Of a stretch of DNA of 64,000 nt, positions 1 through 14,800 are shown in pieces. Position 1 is the stretch's first letter. Every line of letters begins with the position of its first letter. Below the pieces are notes generated by a model. That model did not search any database and was not told the origin of the DNA. It was given only the letters and a program-made list of their open reading frames with translations. The DNA lies in NCBI RefSeq assembly GCF_004193775.1, contig NC_041008.1:6402731-6466730 (forward strand), given 5' to 3'. Origin of the DNA: Glycine soja. Taxonomy: Eukaryota > Streptophyta > Magnoliopsida > Fabales > Fabaceae. Both the position numbers and the translations under genes were made by a program.

Positions 1-475
1 GGAAATAAACCTTCCATTGAGTTCGTTGATGGAGATAATTTGTAAATCAACATTTAATTATGAGATACCATCATGTTATCCCTGCACCATTTTGTTCTGC
101 CAATGTAACCTATATCAATCTGTGGGTCTATTTGAAAACTTTATGTCTGTTATCCACATCCACCAATTGTTCACTCATTCACACCTTATCCATAAGGGTT
201 TTATTTCTTCATTGTTAGTCAGGCTTCTGTATCATGTAAAGTTCCTTCATAGGCAGTCATGTGCCTTGTGCTTTGTGTATCTTTCTCATATAACTAGTAC
301 GGAAATTTAGAATTACACGTCTTTTGTTGACTTTATGAACACTAACTTGTACAAGGTATCACTTTGATTATTTCTCTAGACTTCAATTGTTGCAAAAACC
401 AATTTCCATATAATTTTCAGGAACATTATTTTCTTAATGTAACATTTTCTCGTGTTTTTTACTTGCAATTTTCAG

Positions 476-606
476 AGTACTGTGAGAAGTATGCTAAACC
501 TGAAGATATAGGAGCTGCCACAGAAGAGAACTCCAGTGATGAGGAGCTAACTGAAGATGAATATGATTCTAGTGATGAACAGGTTGCTGGTAAGGCAGAC
601 CCCTAG
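476..606 (+). CDS. Ubiquitin-conjugating enzyme E2 (UBC4/5/6 type), C-terminal exon, partial
   Basis: This is the last coding exon of a gene whose body lies before the window. A pyrimidine-rich tract ending in CAG at 473-475 is the acceptor. The exon opens in phase 2 and ends at TAG 604-606. It encodes about 43 residues: a YCEKYAKPED helix end followed by a very acidic tail rich in Ser, Asp and Glu (SSDEELTEDEYDSSDE) and ending GKADP. I recognise this as the C-terminus of the plant UBC4/UBC5/UBC6 group, related to animal UBE2H. These enzymes take ubiquitin from E1 and pass it to substrates with an E3; the acidic tail follows the UBC fold. The active-site cysteine is upstream of the window. 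In Arabidopsis UBC6 is the neighbour of BRM, which fits the next gene here. Bases 1-475 are read as the preceding intron. Identification rests on memory of the family, not on a search. Confidence 0.8.
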
Positions 607-2779
607 CCTTGCATGCATGTCCTGTTCTTCTCATTCTATCTTTTACTTGTACATGATGTTCTAGTCATGTTAATTCACCTCATTAAATGTAATGTACTTG
701 GTTGTGGATAGGGGGAAATTCTCCTTCCTGTTATTTAGTTTACTGTCACTGTAAATAATGTACCATTGATTACCTGATGCATTCTTATTTATTCTTAATC
801 TCCTCCAAGTAAATGGATTAATTGCTTGTTTGGCTACATATCAAGATTTCTTCTACCATGGATGCATACGTTCCAATGTAAGATTTATGGCTAACATTAA
901 TTTGGGCATACACTTAAATTTTGTTTTAATGGTTCAAAATTAATTCAGTCAAAATTGGTTGTACACTTGTACTTAATTTTGAAACTAATGGATCTTAAGT
1001 TGTTAACATAATATTTTAATATTTTGGAATTGGGGCTTCATTAAATGAATTTTTCAAGTTTAATTTTCATGTATTATCAGGGTAAGAAAACTATATTTTA
1101 ACCAATTAAAAATCGCCATAAGTATGACATTAAAAGTAGGTATTATTAAAAACTATCAATTTTATTATATATCATATTGGTAATGTATGATTAGATGGTA
1201 CGCTACGGATGTATTTACATTTTTCTTTCCAAATCAGCTTGCCTTCCATTATAATTAGGATAAATAAATAATTCATGGATATGGTTTTCATTAGAAATTT
1301 TCTACAAATTAAACTAATCTGAAGATCATTCACCGCAATAGGGAACTTTTCCAAAAAAAATTAGGTCCTAATTGGTTAGCTGGATTGACTTTTAAAAGAA
1401 TAAAGACTGAAAGGGGATGAAGCTATTACTCTTTTCAAGTTTGTTATAATTAATAATGCGATGTGTATTATATTCTACACAATGTTCCTAGAATTAAGGC
1501 TAGAATGGAAAGTCCTTGTTTGTTAAGAGAAATAATGAAAAGTTAAAAGGATGCTACTTAAAAAAAAAATCTCATAATGGTAATTGATACTACGATCTAG
1601 AATGGTATCAATTCCTTCCACTTTAGAATGAATGGGCATTTTTTCATGATGGACATTTGTTTTTAAGTCAATTTTGTTTCATTGACCGTTTCCAACAAAC
1701 CGCGACATTAGTTGTCAGGTGTTTTGAATGGATATCAATTTTTTTTTTAAAGAGAACGAATTTCGCATTACTATTTGTGGGGTAAGAAGTAATAAAATAA
1801 CTTTATTTTAAAATTAGAAAATACCTTATTTAAAACTATTTGTGGGATTAAATTTACTTCGTCAAATCTGATTTATTATAACATATTTACTACTATTATT
1901 CTTCTTAAAGCGCTTTCCCTCTTCCTCTCTTTCCATGTATACACTTTCTGTTTTCTTTCCCCGGTTAACAATTTTGTTCTTTGCTGTTTTATATAACTAG
2001 GAATATTTTTTCAACAGAGCCAACTAAGTATTAATTAAGAAAATTTTCTATCATTTAAATTTATTTGTAGCAATTTAATCTTTAAAAACAATGTTCTTAA
2101 GGGATCTACATGGAAATTAATGAAGCAATAGGCTATACTTTAACCCTATAATTTGTTAAGTTTTTACTAAAGTGAGTGTTTTTTTTTGTTGACTTTTTGG
2201 TTGGGAAAAAAATTCGGACTAATTCGAAGTTCATTTGGATAATAAGTAAATTCTGATCAACAATTATTTTTGTCAATGATCAAATTTAGATATTATCCTT
2301 TAGATACTATCCGAATAATTAAATTTTAATTTCAACATATTAATCATTTGTGTCTAATCTCGTAGTTATTAAAAGAGTTTAGAGTACCAATATGCATAAA
2401 CCGCAAAAAAATATGTAATTTAAATGTTAAAAACTGCAAGCTTTTTGAAAAATTATGCATTTTTTTGTTTATGAACAGCAAAAGTCAATGTATTATTAAA
2501 GGAGGCACTTAAGCACGAGATGTGCCAAGTCCTGTTACAAAAGTAGCATGTTTTCTGCATAATTATCACATACAAAGCACATGCCCATACCATACATGCA
2601 TCACCTGATTCCCAAAGCTACGTGTTTACTGCTAAATAAATTGCCTCTATCATAACGGTAAGAGATTTTATTTTATTTTAAAAAAAGGACTAAAAATGTA
2701 TGGAATCAAAAGTCAAGTATAGTTGATAGCAGTTTTTATGGAAAGGACCAAGGTGATATATTCATCCTTTTTTAAAAGG

Positions 2780-2836
<57 letters not shown>

Positions 2837-5817
2837 TTTTTTTTTTCATTTTGGAAATGAAATAGAAGTTACATAATTACACTTTCTTGTGCCTTTGAAC
2901 CATATTGTTCTGGAGATGGTTATGTGTTGGCAACATGTGTCTATGGTTTCCCTTATATTGATAGGAACATATGATGTGTCAGCTTCCTTCAAGATTTCTG
3001 GTTGTATGGTTTTCTTGAAGCGACAGAGATTACAAATTTGATCAAGCCCCTATGCTCATTGAGTTGATAAGGAGGGATCATTATGCGGTGCTAGATCTTG
3101 GTTGAAACAGGACCTTATTGTTCAATAACACCATATAATGTTAAAAAAAAACCAAATAATTATGAATACTAACCAATAGACTCAATAATTCGCCTTGGTG
3201 TGTCTTTGCAAAATAAATGCGTCTATCTCTTTCCAACAAAAATAGATTTGAGAGAATCTAAATCCTATAAACCCGGTGATGAAAAGGATTCTTCCATGAA
3301 AAAGCATAACAATGACAAAGAAACCATAAAAACACTATTTAGTTTATGATAATGGAGTCATGATGATGCATACAAGATATTTTATTTGAGGCTCGTAATC
3401 ATGTGATGTGATTTTTAAACTGATTACAATAACTATTGCAGCGTAATGAGTCAGTGAGTGCATTTGTGCCAAATAGATTGATTACTTATGCAGTCACATT
3501 ATTGAGGAAAAAGACAAATGAGAAAAGGGTTATTCTAACGTGGGCCCAGAGGAGTAAGAATTATAACATGATTAAAAAACTTTTTTTCTTCTCTCCAAAC
3601 TATGATTTCACAAACGGGATTTCCAGCTATGTGGGTAAAGGTAAATAATAATGCATTGTGAATCCCTCTATCGGCATGGTTGAATTAACTTTTTAACAAG
3701 TACTTATATAGAAAATAAAATAAAAATAAAAATGAAAATAAATTAACTTTAAGTATAAACTTAATTTAACTTATTTCCTGATTTTAATCCATGCAGATCC
3801 AACAATTACTCTGACCAAAAATAGGCCTAGGATTGAGACAAAATGAGTTACTTTCACCTAATTTCTTCATTCGGATTGATGAAATCTTTTTTCATCACAA
3901 CAAAACGGTAAATTCACTTTACATTGCACCAAGATTGCAAATTAAAACTAACAAGATAAAACAAAGTCTTAAGTTCAAGTATTATAAATGAAAAAAATAT
4001 GATTGAAAGAGAAAATCTGATTAAAATTGACTTAGTCAGATTCTTCCGTAGAGACGAGTTATTAATAAAACTGATGGGTACTCATAGAAATGTTATGATA
4101 GAAAAAAAATAAAAATGGTAAATTACAATAGGCACACTATTCTTTGTTTTTGTGGCAATTGATTTCTGTAGATATACACCTCTTTCTTTTTTTCTTCTTT
4201 CTGTTTTTTGTCAAATGTCTATGGGAAAGGGAAATGCATGAAAAACAGGTGCTTCAAATGAAGAAAAATAATACATTACGTGCTTTCTAAAACATTATTC
4301 GGCACATTTATACTATGGAGTCATAAGTTATCGGTCAGGTCCAACACAGATGGATCATGGATTACGTGTATTTTAGAGAGCTATATCTTATATAAAATCT
4401 TGGAATATTACTTTTACAGTTCTTTTTTTGGAAAGATCCTGATTGGTAGGAGGTAAAAAAATGGAGTAGAGAGAAATAGAATGAATGAAAATAGATGAGA
4501 AATATGGTGATTTTTAGGGTGTTTTGTTTGAAAGAAATATAAAAGAAAAATGTTATGTCTAGGTAAAATCTATGTTGTCATCATGTATAAATGAGTAAAA
4601 TAGAAAAAGATAATATAAAAAAAATATTTTTTTTAACCTATTTTTACTCACTTTTGATGAGAAATTTCATGCCTATCAAACAAAATCAAAGGGATGAAAA
4701 AAAATTAAAAAGTGAAATAATTTTATAAATTTGTTTGTCTTTGATTATGTAGAAAACAAAAAATATAAAATAATGTAAATATCTTTTAAAAAATGTATAT
4801 ATAAAATAAGGATATTTGGATTATTTTATTGTTTAAATTAGCTTTCTTCCCTTTTCTTTTATACAAAATGACATACATAGTAGAGTTTGTAAGTTTGACA
4901 CTTTTTTTTCTCTCTTTATTCTCTTTCACTTTCCAGGCTTCCAAACAACAGAAGAAATAATCCTTGCTATTTCGTCCTTCGCTTGTCACATAATTCCAAA
5001 CAAAGCACTAACTTTTTTTATTATATAAACGTCTCTTAATTTATATAAGATAACATTGCATATATTTAGCGCTAGCCATACCTCTCCTGATTTCTTATGT
5101 ATTTTAAGAAAAGTCAAAATGATATATTAAAAAATGGAATGATCTGTAGTACAATTTTGTTGCGTGTCAATTTAATTTGCCCAAAGGTCAACGATCAGAT
5201 ATCCTGTTAAAATAACCAATATAGAACTCTGCATCTAACAAAAAAAAAATACAAAAAAAAACTCTGCATCTGATGTCTATAATGATATTCTGTGGATATT
5301 TCCAACTGTAATAACAATCAATATCAGGACCATTCCAAAATACACAATACCCAGATTAAATATCCGAGTAATATTAGCTTTCTGTATTATTATTTTATCT
5401 GGTTCCCATCAGTTCTTTTTTTTTTTTTTCTTTTTTCCTTTCGACATAAAATAAATGATCTAAGCTTCTTTTTTATGTAACATGGTAAGAAGGACGAATT
5501 GCCACCTAGGGAAACAGGGACCCTACCAGAGATGCATTTTTTCTAGACTAGCATGAAACAAGGGGTTACTATACAAAAGTTTCAGCTATCATCTAAAGAA
5601 AAGTTTTAATAGCAGCAACTGCAAGATGCAGATATTCAAACAAAAAAATTGGAGAACTTACATTTTAACTATTTAGGTAGCCGTAAAATACACTTTTTAA
5701 GGCCTAATTCTATATTAACAGTATGGGGGTAAACTCTATGAAAGGGCCACTAAAATTCTTCCTGAAACTAGTAGCAATATGTCCATTATTTACCATCCTT
5801 ATATCCCCTGAGAATCC
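607..5817. other. Intergenic: 3' flanks of the E2 gene and BRM
   Basis: This is AT-rich non-coding sequence between the stop of the (+) E2 gene and the stop of the (-) BRM gene, so the two genes converge. It must hold both 3' UTRs. No poly(A) site can be fixed from sequence alone. It contains one TA/T microsatellite, described separately. The short ORFs, for example 3436-3648 (+) and 4786-4989 (-), have low-complexity composition and no recognisable domain. I see no further gene. Confidence 0.7.
2782..2846. repeat. (TA)n microsatellite followed by a T tract
   Basis: An alternating TA run spans about 2782-2818 and passes directly into an almost pure T tract to about 2846. It is a simple sequence repeat, likely to vary in length between accessions. 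Confidence 0.95.
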
Positions 5818-8800
5818 CTATGTATGGCTTGGTCTTCTCTTCCCAGAATCTGTTCTAAGCCTCTTTACAGGGTTTGCCCAGGCAACTGGCCCGCCAGATC
5901 CATTTGGTTGTTGAGATGGTTGGCCAGCCCACCCTTGTGCATGGGAACCCTGTTGAGATAATCTAGCATCCTTGGTGACTGAAGATGGCCCTGGAGTTCT
6001 CATGCTAGATGGTGAGGCAGGACCAGTTTTAGGTTTCACCACAGATTTCTCCCTGTCATTTCTTCTCTTCTTGCATACAACAAGTTCACCAGGATGCGCG
6101 AGCAGGGAAGAATCATCCTGCTGTTGCTCCCTAGTGCTGCTTCCCCCACCACTTCCAGTTCTTGATTCCCTCTGCGGCAAATGAACTTTAATTCTGTTGT
6201 TTTCACTGCTAGAAGCTGATCCACGTTGCAGTGACCTCTGCAAAGCGTATGACTCAGTTTCCATCTCGTTTATCAGCCTGTGCCTCTTGCTTTGGCCGAC
6301 AGCCACTTGCCTTGGGGATGTTACTGTACTGGCAGTAGCTTGACTGGAGAAAGAAAGTGCACTTCTTGCATCTCGGAAGTCCGTATCAGGAAATGCAATT
6401 TTCAAGATATCAAAAAAGAGATCATGAACCTTCCTTGCTTCAGTTCTTACCTGCGAAAAACAATATTTTCAACATCCATCAAATATTTAATATGGTAAAT
6501 TCTAGTACAAATCAGTTGAGATTATATTATCTTAATCATATTATTGAAATCAACAGTAGCCTAGAACATCAGGCAGCAAAAGATGAGACATCAGACATTT
6601 GACAGCAAATTCACAGAAGAATCACTTAGAAGTTAGAAGTATTGGTCAAATGGTGAAATATGTAAATCTTGTTAAATTTTCATATTTAAACAATCAAGAT
6701 GTAAATGGAAGCACATTGATTATCGGAACCAGGAATTTTCATTTCAATAGATTTTTCCTCTTTGCTTGATATAAAAACACAGAAACGTTTGAATTAGTTA
6801 AAGAATCCATCATAAACATTATTAATATGGTGATACTGTTTGGACAACTATCAGCAAATGTTGCAGAAACAGAAGCCTGACCTTAAAGATAAGATATGCC
6901 AAAAAAGGAGAAAAGATGCAATGCCAAGGATAGGAGTGATTGATTAGTCTCTGGACTTCACTAAAAATACTTTAGATTTTTGTTTTGAACTTTGGCTCAA
7001 TTAGCAGAATATATAGCTACACAACAAAAAAAGAAACAAAATCTTCAGGAATAAATCCGACCAGTAGTTGAGAACTTAGTGGTTAAGTGTTTCACTAAGT
7101 TCATTGAAACAAAAGAAGAAATAAACAGTTAAAATGCAGCTATTAATATTATAGGAATAGGATATAATTCATAATTAAAAATAAGACTTCAAAACATATG
7201 CATATTCTACTAAGCTTATGTTTTGGCTAGGATCAAAGTATCCAATGTGTTTGTCCTAAGTAACTCAAGATCATACATCTAGATTTCTTCAAACACAAAC
7301 CAAACATGCTAAGTTGTTTTTGGAAACTGATTAGTTTCCATCTTGAGAGGGCAAGTTAGTGCAACAGCTTCCACCAAAAGCCAATAAAGTACAGATCCAG
7401 ATAAGAAATCTCACCTCATGTGAAAAACCATAAAAATGCATTGCACTCTTCAACATGAACTGCACATCAAATACAAGCTCTGTTGCTCCATTATACTCAA
7501 ATTTATCAATCCGCTGATCAATCTTTCGCAGATCTAACAGGCTATTTACAGACCCAGAATTTTCAATCCTCTTCCACAAATCCGTTAACAAAGGAACAAT
7601 CTCATGGCCTTCCTTGTCTATTCTCCTTTGGAGCTTGCTAATTACATTTTTGCACTGCCAGTACAGAAATCAAATGAGTTTAAATACTTTAAGTACATGA
7701 GCAAACATGGAGATTTGAGAATATTTATATAGCCTGCAAATAAGTCTAGTCAAATGAAATGAGCAAAGTCAAAAACATTTTCAAGACAGCTGGTAAAGAT
7801 ACCTCAGCAACTTTGTTTTTAGGGGGAAGGGGAAGTTTCCCCATTCCTAGGATAGGGCATGCCATAAGCCTCAACGAGGACTAAAGATATTTACAAATGA
7901 TCCACCAATGAAGTATTACCAGTAAGAGTTGAACCCAAGACCATTTTGTTTATTCAGCAGTTGGTGAATCCTCATTGGCAACCATATATTTTTTTTTTAA
8001 TTTATTAATTCGGTTGTAAATTAAGAAAAATTAATAATGGTTTCTGCTTATTCTCATTGTATGGAAGAAGACCACTCCATAAGAAAACACATGACCATCA
8101 CCATAGAAAAAGATGCAACATTAATCAATTAAAGATGCATACCCTTCTCTGGATAATTTCAGTCATCTTAGTGCCATGTGCTGAAGATCCGCTAGAATTG
8201 ATAGGTTTTCCTTCCCAGCTTTCTCTGGAGTGTTCACCACCATCTTGTGAAGGCACAGACATGCAATTCAAACGGCTTGACTTTGGAGATCCATGTAATT
8301 TGGATGTATTAGCTACTCTCCTTGAAGGTAAGGTTCGCTTATTTTTTAACGATGGTGAGTTTTGTTCATGCCTGCTGGCATTGGAGTCACCAAATAATTT
8401 GGATTCTGGGTCAGTCCTCAGTTGCGCTTGATATTTGTGGTCTGCTTGGACTGCCAAATGAGATGCCATTTCACTACCAGATTTTTCTTCAGGTCTTTCA
8501 GTGGCATGACGGGGTCGAACACGAAGACTGCGTTTACGTTTAATCTTCGGTTTCTGCAAAACTTGTTCATCCTCACCTTCATCACGATCATGAATCCAAC
8601 TTCCAGACAATTGATGGTCCATGTGAGAATCACCAGATACCGCAATTTCCCCTTCCTCTAACTCATCTGTCTGCCAAAAATCATCATAAAGATATTTATT
8701 AAGAATGAGATAGAACAAACAACTACTGAAAAAAAATCAAGTATAGCAACATACCATCCTTTTTGAAATGGAGCTTGGCCGAGCATCTAATGCAGAGAGG

Positions 8801-11800
8801 GAACCAAATTTCTGAGAGGAAACTGATGGTGATACTATCTGTCTCACTCTTTGACTGTCCGAGGACGATCCTGAGGAGCCAGCTTCTTCAACCATCTGAT
8901 TATTTCTAGCACTTTCTAAAGATTGAGGAAATTCATATCCAGCATCACAAAGCAGACCATCTTCCAGTTGATCTTTATCAATGGTCTGAGCTCCATCAGC
9001 CACGCTATACCCATCATCATCAAATTCTCCTATTTCTCCTTCATGTGCATATTCATTTCTTTCATCAGAACTTACTTCAGAGTATTCCAAAATTTCATCA
9101 TCCAACTCTTTATAATTAGGATGCTTTTTTCCCTTGGGTCGTCCCCTTTTTCTTTCAGAACCAAATTCACTTGATTCCATGCCAATACTGCCACCCAATA
9201 AAGTGTTCTTTGATGGCCTTTTTGATAGAGCACCAATAGCAGCATTTACTTCTCTTGTATTGGCTCGAAGCCACTTAGGCACATGATCATAACGTGTCAT
9301 CTCCTCAATCCAATCAAGTTCATCATCCATTTGATCAAACAGTTCAATTTCCTCTTTACTCCTGGCAATCATGCGATTTACTTCCTGCAGTGAGGGAACA
9401 TCATGGACAGTTTCTTGATACCTTTCTTCATCATGTAATAATGTCTCCAAAGTCAAACGCCTCTCTTCATGTGTTGTTCTTTGATCAAACCGTCCAGCAT
9501 TAATAACCTCGTCAGCCATATCTATCTTATATTGTTGAATATTGTTCCTTATGAGGCTCTCAATGGACCCCATGTAGCGATCCTTACCTGCAAGTTCATC
9601 CTCCATATCAACAGTGCCTCCACTTCTCAGTTCATCCTCCTTCTGATGACTAGCGATTTTGTCAACAACAGCTTCCATGTATATAACTTTGACTTCTCTT
9701 GTCTGTCCAATACGATGAGCTCTGGCCACAGCCTGCTCCTCATTCTTAGGGTTTGGATCAGGATCATAAATGACAACCGTGTCAGCAGACTGAAGGTTGA
9801 GGCCTCGTCCAGCAGCTCGAATACTGAGCAGGAAAATGAAACAATCTGAATCAGGGCTGTTGAAGTCCACTATAGCTGATTCACGGTCTTCCAAACTAGT
9901 TGTCCCATCAATTCTTCTGTATACAAGTCTTCGCCACTGTAGATATTCTTCTAAGATGTCTAGAAGTTTTGTCATGGTACTGAAAAGTAAAACTCGATGT
10001 CCAGTTCTTTGAAGTTTTATGAGGATCCTATCCAGGATCCACAATTTTCCACATGATTTTACAATGAATTCCTTAGATAGGTCACTGAAGAATGGATAAT
10101 TAAGCAATGGATGATTGCAAGTCTTACGCAGCTCCATGCATCTGTTGTTTAAAGTTTTATATTGCTTCATCTGGTATGCTGGATTCCTATGAAGCTTGCG
10201 TTTCTCATCCTCAGGATCAAGACGAAGGGTGCCAGTTGATTTGACCCAGTCATAAATGGCACTCTGGACAGCTGACATTTTACATTTCAGAACTATGCTG
10301 ACCTGCAATGAAGCATTAATATAAGCATTGAGAAACAGGAGTATGAGTAAATGGTCAAGTTAGAGGGCTATAATCCCACCTTTGGAGGAAGTGAGCCTTC
10401 AACATCTTCAACACGACGCCTGAGCATGAAAGGCTCAAGAATCTGATGAAGTCGATGGATAATAATAACTTTCTTCTCTGTCTCAAGCCAATCATCCTCT
10501 ACATTTTGAGTGGGACCTTCCTTTTGAAATGGTTTCGAGAACCAATCATTGAAGGCTTTCTTATTATCAAAAACTTCAGGAAGAAGTAAATTTAAGAGAG
10601 ACCAGAGTTCCTTCAAATCATTCTGCAGAGAAAGAAACACACCATTAATAATTCCATAAAAAAAATTATATCGTTTGAGCGATCCTGACCGTCCATAGAC
10701 TCACAATTTGAGCGATCCTGACCGAGCTTACCCGAGTTTACAAAAAACGATTCTGCAACAGAGTTGTTGCAATTGATGGCACCAAACTCGTAAACACATA
10801 CATTATCACAAGTGAACAAGCGAGTTTGATAACAGTTCTTTCAACTCTAGTTAAAATACAGGCATATACAAAAAAGAAACATAATAGTATCTGGCTTTGT
10901 GATGGGAAAGAACTACATGAACCAAAGATAAACTGTTACTTGGAATAGTACCATGCTTAGTGTCATTCATCAGGTATGCATGACCCAACACAAAACTCAG
11001 ACTAATACCTTTGTTAAGGACTTAAAGCTAATCTAGGCTTATCAGGTACACTATCCCTTATTGGCAACAAACAATAAAGGAGAAAATTTGATTTTTGGTT
11101 TAAATATATCTCTGGTACCTATTTCTAACACTCAATTTCAAATTTCAATTTATGTCTTTACAACACCGTGAGATTGGTATGAAGTTACAGCAAAAGATAT
11201 AGACCAAATTGTAAATAACTGTCATGAATAGGGACGGAAGACATAATATTGTTGGTCCATATTTGTACTAACTCCAACAGACCGCAAATAACTGTCACAA
11301 ATAAGGATTAAATTGAAAATAGCTGTCATGTCAATGGGACCAAATTATTTTTAATCTTCATTTTTTAAATGGTTCAGTATAAAATTTGTCCCTCATCCCT
11401 TACCTGTCCTCATATCCCAGAAAGAAAACTGCACAACATAATCTCTCATATATGGAATGCTATAAAACATCTTGAGGATTTCTAAATAAGAGCTCTAATT
11501 TGTACAGGTTAAGATGCAGGTTAATTCTTAACTGATAGTTCAGCAAGTAAAATAGTTTTTTAACTTTTTTTTTTCTTGCACTCTCATGCAAGTGTCTTTG
11601 GAAAATGTAAAGGAACTTTTGTTATCAAGGGAAGCACAAATTGATCTGAACTGGTAGTGTTTGATCTAACAGGCACACAGTAAAAATGAAAGAACACATA
11701 CATTCACAAACATTACCATATACAATAATGCATATTGAGTAAGGGCAAAGCAGACCTGTAATGGTGTTCCTGTCAAAAGAAGACGTCTTTGACAACGATA

Positions 11801-14800
11801 TCTATCAAGATCGCGTGCTAAAACTGAATCTCTATCCTTCATTCTCTGTGCTTCATCAATTATGATATACTTCCAATCAATTTTTGAAAGTTTTGACCGG
11901 TCATACATGATGAACTCATAAGTAGTCACAAGGACATTAAATTTCATAGCACAAACCTCCTGCAATTGTAGCAAAAAGGAAATTCAGCAGTGAATAACAA
12001 AATACTAACATTTTAAGTGATTAGTGAGGCACACTTACTTGGGAAAATAATTTTGACCGGTGATCCTTGCTTCCAACATAAAAAATGCATGAAACAGATG
12101 GCAACCAATTATAAAACTCACTCTGCATAATGAACATAATTTTTCTTGTTAAAAACAAAATCACAGAGAAAGGAAATGTCCATCAAATGAATAAATTGAA
12201 AGCTCACCTTCCAGTTGACCAAAACAGCATTTGGGACTATTATAAGATGTGGGCCATAGTTTCCTTTAAATTCCATCAAGTAAGCAATCAATGCCATGAC
12301 CTAGCGAGAAAAAAATATAAGTTTATTGAAGGAACACACAAGTACTACAGTGAATAATTATGTATTACCCATACAAATACAAATAAACATCCAATATATC
12401 CCATGTAAGACATAACAAACTTAACTAGGAACTATGAAGTCACTCAGCTCCAAAAACAAAATTAATGATAAACATTTTTTCCAATCTAAGCAAGAGCAAC
12501 AAAAAAAAAACAAAAACATAATACTAACCTGTACAGTTTTACCAAGACCCATCTCATCCGCCAAAATTCCATTTAACTTGTTGTTATACAAAGAAAGCAT
12601 CCATTGCAAACCAACCTTTAAAAATATAATGTATCAAAGTCTTGAAAACTTGCTCAAGAAGACAGCATAAAGAAATCACTTGAAAACTGTTTCATATAAT
12701 GTAGCAACCTACAAGCTGATAGTCTCTCAATGTTCCAGCTCGTAACATTGATGGTTGCCTTATGACTGTTTCATTCACAGCATGGGCAAGGTTGTAATAC
12801 CTGAAAGTAGCCAAAATGGTAAACATTCAAGCATCAGATGCATAATTATACAAACCAATTAAGTAAAGTTTTAAAATCATAGTTGTATAAATATTTTCAA
12901 GACATTTAAGTTAAAACGCCAAAAAAGATCATAAACACATTATGAGCCAACGACTCTCACTAAAATGCACCTCCACTCAAGAACTTGTGCAAAAAGTCAA
13001 GGTGGAAGCAAAAATAAAAATAAACTAACAAAAACACACTTGTTGACAGATGAGCTGTCTCTAGGAGCATTCATCTCCAGAAAACGATTTCTAATCATCA
13101 CTTCCTCTCCGGCACAAGCTGCAGCTGCTCTGACTTCTTCTTCAGAAAGACCCTTTAGTAAAAAACAGATGATGGGTCAGAGACATGTAAATAACATTAA
13201 AGACCAAGTTCAAATAGTACAACCTCCAAACTAATTTGTATAGAAAAAGGGGAGAAAAATTAAGACTTTTCTCAAAACATTGGTAGAAGAGGAGGGGGAA
13301 GGGGGGAGGCGACTTAATGAAGCATGCCTGCAATCGTGCAGCAGCTGCAGCGGCTTTTGCTGCTTCCTCCACTTCTTGTTGATTTTTAGCAGTCGTTATC
13401 TTACTTCCTAATTTGTGTAGATACTCTTCAGTCTGGGTTAAGAAAGTCGAAAGAACAGCATATCTCTCTGCAGCATCACCAGGGATGCTAGTCTGCTGCT
13501 CCAGCAACATCTCCCTATATCTGTCAACATCATTGTTTTTTAAGGCTTCCAGCCTTTTGTTTCTGTCATCATCTTTATGTTTTGAGAACTCCCGCAACAT
13601 CTTCTCATGATATTTGGCGACTCCCCTGTTGCGGGCAGTACGGGCATCACGAATGGCCCAGTGAGCCTCAAGAAGCTTCTTACGCCACTGAAATATAGAT
13701 TTGAGTTGCTTCTCCCTTACTGCTCTCTGAGATGCCTGCACTTGTCTAGCAAGTTCCATGCGCTGACGTTCACACAGCCTAACAAACTTGCGATATGGCC
13801 TATCTGGCATTGCCATTATCTCTTGCTGCTGTTGATCAATCTCATCCCTTAAACGTGCCTGAAGATCTACTAGGCGAAGCTTTTTCTCTTCAATTCGGAG
13901 CCTCAGCACAAGATCTGGCCTAATTCTTTTCCTCTCTAAGTTTACTGCCAATAAACCTTCAATCTTCTTTAAATTTTCTGTCCTTTTCTTGTTAAGTACT
14001 TCCATGCCTTCCTCAAAAAGAAGATCTTTGACATCATATGCTAGTGACAAGTTATTGTTGTTGTTTAGCATCATTGATGACCCAAAGGAGTCATGTTTCC
14101 TAGTAAAGAAAGGAAAATCAAATAGAGGTCCATGGTATTTTCTGGTTGATCCCACATCCTTTGGCTGGGGAACAGGGCTCGTTTGTGCAGGTTTCTTAAT
14201 TTGCATTGTGTCGGATACATGAGCCTGCGGTGCAACAGCCTTTCCCCTATCTAATGCTAACTCATTTCTAACAGTATTATTATTTACACGTTCACCATCC
14301 TGGTTTGATTTAACAGAGCATCCAATTGATTTCTGCTCTTCCTTTCCAGCAGATAATGTTGGAGCAGATTCCTTTGACACAGGAGGTGCAACAGCTTGAA
14401 CATGAACTGCGGGTACAATGGATTTCTCATCTCTGACAAAGGATTCCTGCTTTAAAGAACTCTGACTATTAATACTAGGTATAGACAGTGGCTCCTTAGC
14501 ACTGGACTCAATTGGGCTTATTTGTTCTGCCACAATATTTCCAGCAGGTTTGTCTTGGTTTTGTCCTCCTGCAGCATGATTTGGCTGTTGCACCTGCATC
14601 TCAAGAGGTGGTGGAACAATAGCCCGAAGAAGTTCTTGAGGCAGAGTACCTTCTCCTTTCTATAAACCAACAGAAAAAAGAAAATTAGGAGAATCTCCTT
14701 TCAGATTATGCATAGTATATCATTTCTAGGGCTATTTAAAATTACAAATAGCACACACAGACACAAGGGAGAAAGGTGCAGACACACTAGACAGAAGGAG

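Noticed and set aside
17..310. 97-codon (+) frame at the window start
   Set aside because: It lies in the presumed last intron of the E2 gene, has a random-looking composition, and does not join the 476 exon in frame.
560..606. Possible splice donors (CAG|GTTGCT or CTG|GTAAGG) inside the E2 terminal exon
   Set aside because: The reading to the TAG gives the VAGKADP ending expected of the family, so the exon is taken as terminal.
5723..6602. Several (+) ORFs over the BRM 3' end
   Set aside because: They are antisense to the BRM last exon, which has clear protein homology.
9797..14222. (+) ORFs opposite BRM exons 3 and 11
   Set aside because: Shadows of conserved minus-strand coding sequence.
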